From Siphonodentalium dalli (taxonomy: Eukaryota > Mollusca > Scaphopoda > Gadilida > Siphonodentaliidae), in contig CP136066.1 of NCBI GenBank assembly GCA_032622095.1, positions 46,658,911 through 46,722,910 of the forward strand: DNA of 64,000 nucleotides, given 5' to 3'. Numbering within the stretch: the first letter of the stretch is position 1; each line of letters opens with the position of its first letter. The notes under the pieces were generated by a model. It ran no database searches, was not told the DNA's origin, and saw nothing but the letters and a program-made list of their open reading frames with translations. The position numbers were made by a program, and so were the translations under genes. Positions 34,169-45,200 of the stretch are shown one piece after another.

Positions 34169-35203
34169 AGCACATTTTTACCACCAATTCACAAATGAAA
34201 CTACTGGCCACCTGCAAGAACTCTATGTCTGAAATTCTGAATAATGATATGTTAAAAATGTCTCCGGGCTTTCGCATCTTAAAATATGAATAATTGCGAA
34301 ATACGAGAACGACCGGGCGACATTAAAAACACTCTTTCTCGTCCACATGTTAATGTCAAAATACGTGAACAATTTCATGATAATCAGATGAATGCTACAG
34401 GCTGTAGCCCATGCGAAATGATTTACTGATGAATAATGGTGAACTCCAAGATGGCTGCCGGCGTCCATTTTCCATGATCAGAATATTGATGCGAGCTGTG
34501 GTCAGTACTGAAAGATTTTATCATCAAATCCAAGTTGGCTGCTGACGACCCTTTCTTTTGGTCGACCGACCTGAAAATCACCCAATGTCATCATCCATGA
34601 AATTGTCGGTCTAATATGACTCTTACATGAACTCCGAGTATATGACTTTATATAAGCAATTTGCTTGTTGTCAGACCCTCTTCTAATCACACATGTTCAT
34701 ATATCCTATATTATCGATTACCTGTATTCATGTTTTCTTCATGTGTTAGATTTAGAATAAATATTGTTTAAACTAACATTGTGGAATTGTGTGTGGACAG
34801 ACTCACAGACGCCGAACGAAGAGCCACGACAATAGCTTATATTTGAGTTGAGATCTCAAAACATTCGCGAGTTATGCTCAACCAATCATTCGGACGGAGG
34901 GACGCATATACATACTACGACTCAACCGCTCAGATGTGGGTACATATCAAAGTCTGAATCAGATCTACCATCAAGCTGATATGATTTTGACACACAAATT
35001 TCACCCTGTATACGGATGTAATTAATCCCACATGTACGAGACACCTTATCCCGGTTTGTTTAAATCGTATCGGATTTGTGGCCCACGCACTGTTTCGTTA
35101 ATAGAAACATGATAAGCAAAATGAATGCAAGCCTTCAAATATCTTACGTGGAACATCAACATGTGGTATGTTCTTCACCACTAAAATTAACGCATGTGTT
35201 ACG
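34169..35203. other. No gene seen
   Basis: There are short AAGATGGC/AAGTTGGC pieces reminiscent of the 165-bp array units (about 34449 and 34530), otherwise unremarkable DNA. Confidence 0.4.
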
Positions 35204-35211
35204 GTCTCAAC

Positions 35212-36218
35212 CAGGGGCGTAGCAAGCAAATTTTATTGGGGGTATAACCATTCATCACGAAGCGATGACCCGACGCCGAAGGCGTCGGTGGGGGAGAGCA
35301 CGAGAGGGGGTCGCCCCCCTCTCGATGGGGGTGGGGTCCTCCCCCGGGAAATTTTTCTGACATTTGAAGCTTAAAGTGGCTCTCTGGTGGCTTCTGACCC
35401 ATCTGACATTGTTTTCCCACCCACTACATTATCATAGATTAGATCAACATTTTTATCATTTATCAATTGTAATTTAATTTCATAAAATGGTAGGCCGATT
35501 GAAAGTGTAATGAACAAATAGGTATATGGGAATTCATGTTGTGTTATTATCTAGTCATTAATGATGTGAAATTACTCCCATAACTGGGATCAGATATTCA
35601 GAAAGTAAATATGTCACAAACAACCATGAGAAAGTAGACTACATGGATACACACATCACCATGTATCGTGGGGTATTTATCGTGTGGGTATGAATAGTGT
35701 GGGTATGCATCGTGGGTATGTATAGTGGGTATGTATAGTGGGTAGGTATCGTGGGGGTATGTATCCTGGGCATGTATAGTGGGGGTATGTATAGCGTGGT
35801 TATGTATAGTGGTGGTATGTATCGTGTGAGTATGTATAGTGTGGGCATGTATAGCGTGGGTATGTATAGTGTGGGTATGTATAATGTGTGTATGTATAGT
35901 GTAGGTATGTATAGCGTGGGTATGTACAGTGGTGGTATATATTGTGTGGGTATGTATCGTGTCGGTATCTATACTGTGGGCATGTATAGTGTGGCTATGT
36001 ATAGTGTTGGTATGTATAGTGTGGGTATGTATCGTTTGGGTATGTATAGTTTGGGTATGTATCATGGAGGTATGTATGGTGTGGGTATGTATCGTGGGCT
36101 GTGCATTGCCGCGATCGTCGGCGATACTTCATTAGTTTGCCAAATATTTTTACTAACATTTGGAAAATATTGGGGGGGGGGGTAAATACCCCCTTGCCCC
36201 CCGGTTCCTACGCCCCTG
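35212..36218. mobile_element. hAT-like non-autonomous element with perfect 8-bp target duplication
   Basis: The left end is CAGGGGCGTAGCAAGC and the right end TACGCCCCTG. The direct repeat GTCTCAAC flanks both (35204-35211 and 36219-36226). CAGGGGCGTA ends and an 8-bp duplication are the hAT signature. The interior is GC-rich on the left, has a 15-bp minisatellite in the middle and a poly-G on the right. No transposase. Confidence 0.9.
35683..36098. repeat. 15-bp minisatellite (GTGGGTATGTATAGT)n, about 27 units
   Basis: Units are 15 bp with point variants (ATCGTG, ATAGCG). Because 15 is a multiple of three and the unit lacks stops in several frames, long repetitive reading frames appear on both strands. 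They are artefacts. The array lies wholly inside the hAT-like element. Confidence 0.95.
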
Positions 36219-36534
36219 GTCTCAACTATTACAGCAACAGTAAGCACGAAGCAAACGAACGAAATCCCTTCAACACAGTAATTTGCTTGACATGTACAAT
36301 CAACAGTGGGATATCGAAACTCGTTGTATCTATATTGAATTATACAAACAGTTAAACATGGAGTTCACGTTTGGTCGCAACGTTAGGGGTTTACGATGTT
36401 GAAAACACTTTCAGATATGCACCAGGTGAATATCTAGGCGCATAGGAATGGTTGCAGTTGGGGCGGTCAACAACTCCGATTTTGACGAATTTTACACAGA
36501 TGTCCGTCGCAAAGTTAACCATACCACAGAGCCG

Positions 36535-37310
36535 TTTTAGCTCAACTTAGTTGAGCTATTTACGCCGGACTTGGTGTCCGGCGTCCGTCCGTCCGTCCGT
36601 CCGTCGGGGCGTCCATCCGTCCGTCCGTCAACAATTTGCTTCGGCACGCCCTACATGCAGGCCTCATCCGATCATCATGAAACTTCATATGTAGCTTCGG
36701 GGTGACCTATAAATGGGAGCTATCGAATTTCTCTGAATTTCGATAGATAACATGGCCGCCAACGGCCATCTTGTATTTCAATTGTGGATCCATCGGCACG
36801 CCGCACAGCCCTTATATATGGCCGGATCATTTTGAAATTTTGCAGGCACGTTTGGGATCACCTTTAGATGGGAGCTATTGAATTTGAAAATTTTTCGTTG
36901 AAAAACATGGCTGCCGGCGGCCATCTTGGATTTCTATTCTTTGCATCACTAAATCCGTTGACACCCTCCACAGCCTGCATCTTTCATCCGATCGAAATCA
37001 ATGGGGGATGGGAGCTATCGATTAACGATTTAACTAAATTTTTGCTAAAAAACATGGCTGCCGGCTGCCATCTTGAATTTAGTTTTTTGTATCACTAAAT
37101 CCTTGATCACGCCGTGCAGACCGCATCCCTCATCTGATCATCACCAAACTTCATATGTAGCTTCAAGGTGAACTATAGATGGAAGGTATCAAAATTTTCT
37201 GAATTTCGATTAAAAAAAAGATGGCCGACAGCAGCCATCTTGAATTTTGTTCCTTGTATCACTAAATCCTTCATCACGCCGTGCAGGCTGCATCCCTAAC
37301 CCGATCATCC
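36535..37310 (+). repeat. GTCCGTCC-headed tandem array, second locus
   Basis: The head TAGCTCAACTTAGTTGAGCTA, then four tandem GTCC units, then diverged units with AACATGGC(C/T)GCC and GCCATCTTGAATTT. Same family and orientation as 18253-19640, with fewer units. Confidence 0.88.
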
Positions 37311-37420
37311 AAATTAGCAAAACGACATGAACCAAGGAAATCATGTGAAACGTCGTTAATAACAATAGTTTCCGAATATTATCCTGTTCTAGGGAAACAC
37401 ATTGTCATGTCGCTGTACTA

Positions 37421-38650
37421 AACACCTCAAAATAAGTAAGTCCCCCCAAATCTGATCGGTAATAGCTCCGGATCTATTCGTGCGATTGCGATGAAATTTG
37501 GCAGGGATTTTCAGTATGATAGTAGCAACGATGGCTAACAATCATTAACCCATCTGTTGTGTTATGGCTGGATGAGCGTGAATTTAATGGAAAAAATTTG
37601 GTTTCAAAAATTGAAAGTGGATTTCAGCCTGAAATTTGTATCGGTTAATTGAAATTTAAGACCAACAATTTCACACTCCCAGGTGCCCACAACTCTTTGC
37701 TCTCATTCCTGAAAGTTGTTAACCCACCGGCGCTGTAATGCTTGGTTGAGCATGGGTGTAATCAATAAATGTCAGTTTCAAAATGTTGAAAACAGGTTGC
37801 AAAGAAGAAATTGTAATGAAAAATCAAACATTTTGGTTGAATATTGTTCAGTAGGATGTGGTGCCAGTCCTTCGCCACAAAACAGGACAAATGTGAGCTC
37901 GCGTTGAATTCAGTAAACCGGCCGTTCGTCGTTGTAGTGTAAAGACCCAACCCCGAAGTACGATATTTTGCATGCCCCCAAAACAAAGTTGCTTGCGTTA
38001 CTCCTGTCTAAACGGTGATTTTCTCGTATTTGTATCTATCCGAGAACATCTAGGAACATTGGATTTCACACTTTCGAAAAGACTGAACGAGCATGTTTTG
38101 AAACGAAAAAGGTATTAGTCCCAATTTGAGAGGGGGCTGCCACACAGCAGCCAAGAATGCTCGGCCAATTTGCACCCTATTGACTCAATGTTTTCAGGAT
38201 TTTGTCCAAAAGGAATGCCAAACCCTGTATTGAACAATATTCGTCCATAAAATTGATCACTCCATCAGAATTTCCTGCTTGAAATCAAGTTTTACCGTTT
38301 TGAAACCTGCATTGTTTTCATTAAACTCACGCCCAAGCAAGCATCGTAGCACTCATGGGTTAAAACTTTAACAGGTGAGAGCAGGGAGGTGTGGACATCT
38401 GGTGGTGTAAAATACCGTTATTAAATGTCATTTATCCAATAAATATTTTCACCTGAAGTTCACTTTGCAATTTTTTAAACCTGCATTTTTGTCATTGGAC
38501 TCACACTATTCCAGTCATAACACAACCTATGGGTTAATGATTGTTGCTACTATCATACTGGAGATCCCTGCCAAATTTCATCGCAATCACAAGAATAGAT
38601 CCGGAGATATTACCGATCAAATTTGGGGGACTTACTTATTTTGAGGTGTT
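37421..38650. mobile_element. TIR element family T1, copy 3 (complete)
   Basis: The 1230-bp element starts AACACCTCAAAATAAGTAAG and ends in its complement, flanked by TA. Long inverted arms (about 230 bp) contain AATTTGATCGGTAATATCTC-like text. It is the best copy for a consensus. Confidence 0.88.
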
Positions 38651-38652
38651 TA

Positions 38653-39031
38653 TAAAGCGGATTGTTGGGTTGTTTTGAAATGTGTATATATATTCGCGTA
38701 TGAGAGAGAGGTATATTCTCCTATGACATTAACAGGGAGACGTGACACGTTTTATATACATTTCCAGGGATAAAATCGCATCGTGTGAATGAGCCTTTTA
38801 ATTGACATTCCGTGACTTCCGTCAAAGTTCTTCAGTCTTCTAGATCTGATAGTTGCTGCTATCGAGTACTTCATAACGGACATTGAAGAATACGATTGAC
38901 GAGTAACGCCCTCTCAGTTGGATATCATATTCAAGGTACAGCTGCTGAGCGAAGTCATTGGTTGTAAAAAATTAACGATCTTAAAACACACCTATTCATC
39001 AATTTTGCACCATTAAATGTGGTGGGCCTCC
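38653..39031. other. Upstream region of the SAM-like gene
   Basis: No gene. It leads into a TATA-like element and a direct repeat before the first exon. Confidence 0.4.
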
Positions 39032-39040
39032 TATATATAT
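39031..39040 (+). promoter_or_regulatory. TATA-like element (CTATATATAT)
   Basis: It lies about 130 bp before the start codon at 39167, at a suitable distance for a core promoter of the SAM-like gene. The motif is common by chance in AT-rich DNA. Confidence 0.35.
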
Positions 39041-39056
39041 TCGCTCCACACGATAA

Positions 39057-39135
39057 GCGAAATATCCGAACCTGAGTTATACACGATCTGTGCTGAGCGA
39101 AATATCCGAACCTGAGTTATACACGATCTGTGCTG
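39057..39135 (+). repeat. Perfect 40-bp tandem duplication in the presumed 5' UTR or promoter
   Basis: The block beginning GCGAAATATCCGAACCTGAG occurs twice head to tail, at 39057 and 39097, directly before the first exon. Confidence 0.95.
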
Positions 39136-39166
39136 TTACTTGCTGTTCTATATTATCTCCGAACAC

Positions 39167-39242
39167 ATGATGTCGGACATTTCACATATCGAGATTCTCA
39201 AGAGAGAAGGAATTAGCGACGAAGGGTTGACAGCTGTTACAG
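39167..39242 (+). CDS. SAM-like gene, first coding exon
   Basis: Two adjacent ATGs open the frame (39167 and 39170). It ends ACAG|GTTAGT in phase 1. The 25 residues provide the first half of the SAM-like fold, and their join to D at 45287 restores a typical SAM spacing. The exon is short, so it rests on that fit. Confidence 0.6.
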
Positions 39243-42200
39243 GTTAGTACACAAATCCTTTCGTATCCATCTCTCCGGATACGATCATGATCAAAGGGGA
39301 CCGCCTGGGAATGTTTCCCACCTCGTAATTTTTATATCTCGCAAACATCCGAAAAGTTTATGAATACATGTTGTATGACATCCACTGTGTACGGACTGTT
39401 ACATCGAAGCACAGGCCCAGGTGGCAAATATTTGAACCACACCCTTTGTAACCTATCCAGGTTACAGAGGGTGTGGTTCAAATATTTGCCCCCGGGGCCT
39501 GTGATCGGAAGTGGTTCCATCGCCGATAGTGTTATAGATAGGCTAGGCGTATAGAATTTACGCGACAGGTATATTCTTATGGACAAATTATCGTAGTTTC
39601 TGAATCTGTATGTTGCACAGACCTATTTGGATGCAAAATATATAATTTCTGTTCATTTTCAACGTCACCCGTGCACATTTTCGTTGATATTTCGATAACA
39701 CTGACAACTGTTTATGTTTCCAGAATCGAAAACACTACATCAAATACATCTAATGTTATATCATTTCCGAGCTGTCTTTAACCATAATTAGAAAATTGGT
39801 ACCCCAATTTCAAATTTGCGAGAAAAAAAATTGACTTTAAGATGTAGAACGCCTCTCTTCAACCCAAAATGTCATGACGATTCACACAAAGTTGCTTATT
39901 TTATTTCGACCAGATCGAAATATGCTTGTATAACAATCGCGTGTTGTATATCATTGAAAAGAGCAAGATAGGATATTTCGAACACGGGCAAAATTATTAA
40001 CCCTCCCCCAAAGAGTCGTAGTTCGAGAGAACACAATGTCGATACATAGTCGGAGGTAAATACAATCAATTGATGCATACTTGCTATATATGAGTATGCA
40101 TTATGTTCCTATACATCTATTGGTGATATATTATATATTTTACCACAAACTAAAACTCTAACCCATCCCACACACACAAATCGTCCCAAATTAATAATTA
40201 CCTGCCGCACAACAGATCAACCCCCTAATTCTCGGCATTGTATATATCATGTTGTACTTACTATAAATGCGTGTAAATGTGTTTCTTCCAACTCAATCGA
40301 TTCCCAAATAGATGAAAGGATGAAGATAAATTAAATAGAGTTGTTTCGAAAGTCAACATTGGCCGCCCTGGTCAACTTCATCAGGTGATGAGTCATCGAT
40401 ATCCTCAATTTCGTCGGAGTCATCATCAATCAATCAATATGGTAACACTTCCAGCCTCTTAGTATTCAAAGCATTGGAAATCCTATCTAGTGTGTTGTGA
40501 CCGTTTTGGGTTCATAAGAGGCAATACTAGCAGAATATTGACCTAAAAGTGGTGATAAACGTCCAAATGCCTGTCAAAATGTCTGCCAAAATGCAAAAAT
40601 AGCATATTTTGGTAATATTTTAACAATGTTTTGATCTTGATATAATGGTCCCAATTCAAAACCACCAGGCATATTGGGCTAAAATGTTGGATCAAATGTT
40701 TATAGGGCCACTGGAACTGGTTAGTTAGGGGCCGGCTCTATTTTTAGCTCTATTGTCATGAATTCTTTTTAAATTTTCTTTTCAAGTTCCAGTTTTCATT
40801 TATATTTGGTATAGAGCATAGCTATGACCCCTAGCTATACGCCCGTTTTGAGAAAAAAACGGAAGTGTTATATAAATGGTTCGTCCGTCCGTCTGTCCGT
40901 CTGGGCGTCCGTCTGTCACTTGGTTTCTGGATGATAACTTTAGTTTGGAGAGATGGGTTTCGATGAAATTTTGTGTGTGGGGGTTATGGCCAGGACCCAC
41001 AGGCTGAGTTCGAATATGGGTTCGGTCCGATTACTTTTACCAGAGTTATGGTTCCTTTTCGACTTAGAATTGATAACTTTAGTTTCGATCGACGGATTTC
41101 GAATAAATTATGCGTGTGGGTTTATGACCAGGGCCCGGAGGCTGAGTTCGAATATGGGTTCGGTCCTATTATTTGTACCAGAGTTATGGTTCCTTTTCGA
41201 CTTAGAATTGTGCAGGTTTTAGGTTTCCGGAGGATAACTTAATTTAGTTTCGATCGACGGATTTCGATGAAATTTTGCGTGTGGGTTTATGAAAGGCTGA
41301 GTTCGAATATGGGTTCGGTCCGATTATTTTTACCAGAATTTGCCCCTTTTACCATCAAATAACTTTTCGACCAGATAACGGGCGTATCTTGCCACGCCCG
41401 ACGGCGTACTCTTGTTATTTCCATGGCGTCATGCTCAATTGATGTTTAGGTGCTGCACATGGTTCAGAACTTTGGTATACTGGTCCCAATGCAAAACCAC
41501 TGGGCAGATTGGTAATTTTTTTGGTTTGAAGGTCTATAGTACCACTGGAGTTCAGGACCATTAACCTGGTTAATTAGGGGCCCAGCTCATGGGGAGGCGC
41601 GGGGGTGGGTCAATACCTATAATGTTAGCTCTATTTTCATCAATTATTTTAAAACCTTCTCAAGTTCCATCAGACGGGTTTAATTTACAATTGGCATAAA
41701 TCATTACCATGACCCCTACTAGTTTAGAGTTGTTCATAGCACCATGCTAATTTCATATTTAGGGGCTGCACGTGGTTTTTAAGATTCGGCCTGAGCATTA
41801 TGGGTGTTTTGCTTTTAATAGCTCTTATTATGCTAGTACCAATGAATTCTTATGTGAAATTGCATCTTAACTTCTTAACTGAGATCTACTGAGCCCTACG
41901 TTAGGGATTACGGGCTGTAATGGAAAGATTACTGTTATTAAGGTGCCGGATTATGGACCAGTAATACTATTTGAAAAATATGGTAAAACCACTTTTTATC
42001 CAATTCCAGTGAAAGTATTTCATTCAAATTTGGTATGGAGCATTGATATGAGTCCTAGTATAAAATTTGCCCATGGCATCATGCACAGATAACATTTAGG
42101 GGCTGAATCGTGTACAGACCATTAGTACTATATATAAAACCATATGCGTTTCTGAATGATAAAAATCCTATGCTGGTCCCAGTGCTCACTTATATGGAAG

Positions 42201-45200
42201 TGCCTTGTAATTTTTTTGAATTATGATGGTTATATACTTTTAATAGGCTTTAATCTAGTCGTCTTAAGTATTTTTTCAACACGTATAATGATCCGTTGAA
42301 CAAGTGAGAGTCCCAGCCGTCCTGGAGACTCTAGTTTACTCGAATGGTTGCAATTGCCATCGCCGTGGCGTAATATAGGTAACCAAATTGGAAAACACTA
42401 TCTGCGTGTCGTCATGCGATGGTATTGTGCATGAACACAATTAATGTCAATCTGGTTTAGACCGACTAAATACGTATATATAGTGCCAGTAAACGCTTAC
42501 CAGTCATGTTTAAAATATAAAAACACGACGGGTGACCTTGATATCAATAATTTACGTCCAGATATGACTGTGTTACATTCGGATTCACAATCGACGATAA
42601 TTTGGCCATAAAATGGCGCCGGTCCAGGTCGGTCCTATAAATTCTGGATGTTGACACGTCACACGACACGTCACCTCAATTCACGCATGGCCTATTATAG
42701 TTTTTGGTTGATTTGTTGCGGTTGATCCCAATTACATATTATAAAGTCAATACATAAAGAGGGGTGGGTGGGTTTTCTGCGGCTGGAAAAAAATTGTTTT
42801 GCAACACACATTCCCAGAAAGCATTTCCAAATGTTTTGCAGTTAGAAATTTTGATATTGTATCAGCGAACAGTCGTCCTAAATGTCGTAACTCAGAACTT
42901 AGGTTCAGAGTCGACGGACACCCAAAGCCTTCCAGATTTCTTGCAAGTTGGAGCTAAACTGCATTGTGAAATCCGTGCACTCATTTACTGAGGGTGTCAA
43001 TCAATACATGCACGCGTTATTTCGCCGTCATAATAAACAGACTCAATGCGTGCACGGTATTTCGTCACTGCAGCTCCGCCTTGCAATTCCGTCTGCAGGA
43101 ATTGTTAATAACCCTAATGACTCTCAATGGTCCCAGGCATTTTTGCGATAACCATTCCGATAGCTCGCGTTTATTGAATCCTAGACTAAGGGAAATCTGG
43201 AATGCTTTGGGTGTCCGTCGACTCTGAACCTAAGTTCTGAGTTACGACCTTTAGGACGACCAGCATGGTCACACTGAGAAAAAAACTTAGTCAAAAGTAA
43301 CTAAGTTACCTTAGTCAGAACGCCCGTCTCAAAACTAACTAGCTTAGCTTAGTCAGAAATGACTAAGGTTGCCCTTAGTCAGAAATGACTAAGGCCTTAG
43401 TCAGAAATAACTAAGGCCTTAGTCAGAAATGACTAAGGCCTTCGTAAGAAATGACTAAGGCCTTAGTCAGAAATGACTAAGTGCAACCTTAGTCATTTCT
43501 GACTAAGCTGAGCTAGTTAGTTTTGAGACGGGGGTTCTGACTAAGGTAACCTAGTTACTTATGACTAAGTTTTTTGGACCTAATTGTTGGGGGTATCATA
43601 GCCCTGCAACCCCAGCTGAACATTGCAACTGCAGATTAAAATAACTGAAAATAATGACTTACAGGTATCAAAATAAATTTTATTAACTATTGAATCAATT
43701 AAACAATGTAAACAATGTTATATCTTGAAAGAACATTATTGATCACAAAATACTAGTATGCATTGAATATACATTCAATATCTGACCAGTCGATAATTGT
43801 TTCAAATTGAGACAAAAATTTATGCTTACATTAAAATGATAACGAGCGACCAACATAGAAGATTAAATTGGAGGAAATGAAGAGTTTTTTTAGAAGAAAA
43901 ATTATATGATAAATATCTTCACCACTATGTGTGGAACTGAGCGCTTGTATCAAGCCACGGTGGAGTTTCCGACACACATCGTGACTTGCCTTCAGGCTCG
44001 TCACAATAATTTCAGGAACACCGCCTTGGCTTAATACAAGCGTGCATATCCACACATGCATAGCACTTGGTGATAACCTCTATTTAATGGTACTCAATCC
44101 GATAAAACTCCTCTCAATTACTATTTCAATGGCTTCGGGGTCAAAAATATTTGATTCGAGTCGAGGAAGTCACCCATCAAAGCTCAGATGACAGGGCTGG
44201 CTCGCCGTATATAAACGCAAATCATTTTATATGCCCGTTTTAAAAAAGGGACGTATTATGTTATCTGTCTGTCTCGCCGTCCGTCTGTCCGTTAACATTT
44301 TGGTTTCCCATCGATAACTTGAGTAAGACTAATTTTATCAAAACCAAACCTGGTACTAGTATGCGGCTCAATCATATCAAAATACAATTCAAGTTCGAAT
44401 TTGAGTACGGTCAGATGATTTTTGTATGAATTCTGAGCATTGTTTCGAATTAGATTCTAATTCTCCGTTGAACTGTTTGATTTCGGATGTTAATTTAACC
44501 GCCTGCAGTTTCTGTTATTTTATCAGAACATAATATGGTATCTGCGTGTTTCAAACGCAGGTCAAGTTCAAACATGGGTTATGTCTGATGAGTTATACCC
44601 ATTTTTCGACTTTAGTTGTTGCGGGAGGCTCTGTCCACTTTTTTAATTGTCTCCATTAAGTGTTAATTATTGAGGTAATAAATCTACTTATATAAACATT
44701 ATGTGTTTTTCACATGTAGTAATTATGGGCAAACATACCGCAAGCACATTATATAGTGGCGTATACACACAGAAGCCTCAAAACTCATAAAAACAGAGAA
44801 GGGATGAAACTTCGATGTTCGATTTATGCATGCATATTATGAACTTACTATTCGCATTTATTTTATCGATCAAAAGTGTTAAAATATAAACCTCATATAG
44901 ATAGTTTTTCCACATGCAGTAAGCGGACAGAAATGCTACCCCATACCGAAGGGATGATTTGCACCTTGCTAATGTCTACCCTCCTAAGGATGTACGAGAT
45001 ACAACGAGAACAATGATTTCTGCTTCTGACACAAACATCAAGACCCAACGGCGATCCCATGGATATCAATTAGTAGTCATGAATAAATTTTATCAAGAGA
45101 TGAAGAGAATAAAAACAGCGCTCGCTACTTTTCACCCAAAACCGTTTAGATGTGTGTTGTGTGGTGAGTCAAATGTATTGAGTTAGTTGAATATGACGCA

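Noticed and set aside
35598-36185. Long repetitive reading frames on both strands (MYSVG- and HTIHT-type)
   Set aside because: They are produced by a 15-bp minisatellite whose unit length is a multiple of three and which lacks stops. Not genes.
40953-41242. Overlapping 89-residue plus-strand frames with internal repeats
   Set aside because: They follow the about 120-bp GTCCGTCC-associated repeat units and have no domain.
42764-43227. Three overlapping plus-strand frames
   Set aside because: They lie in and beside the foldback at 42872-43260 and are not conserved or domain-bearing.
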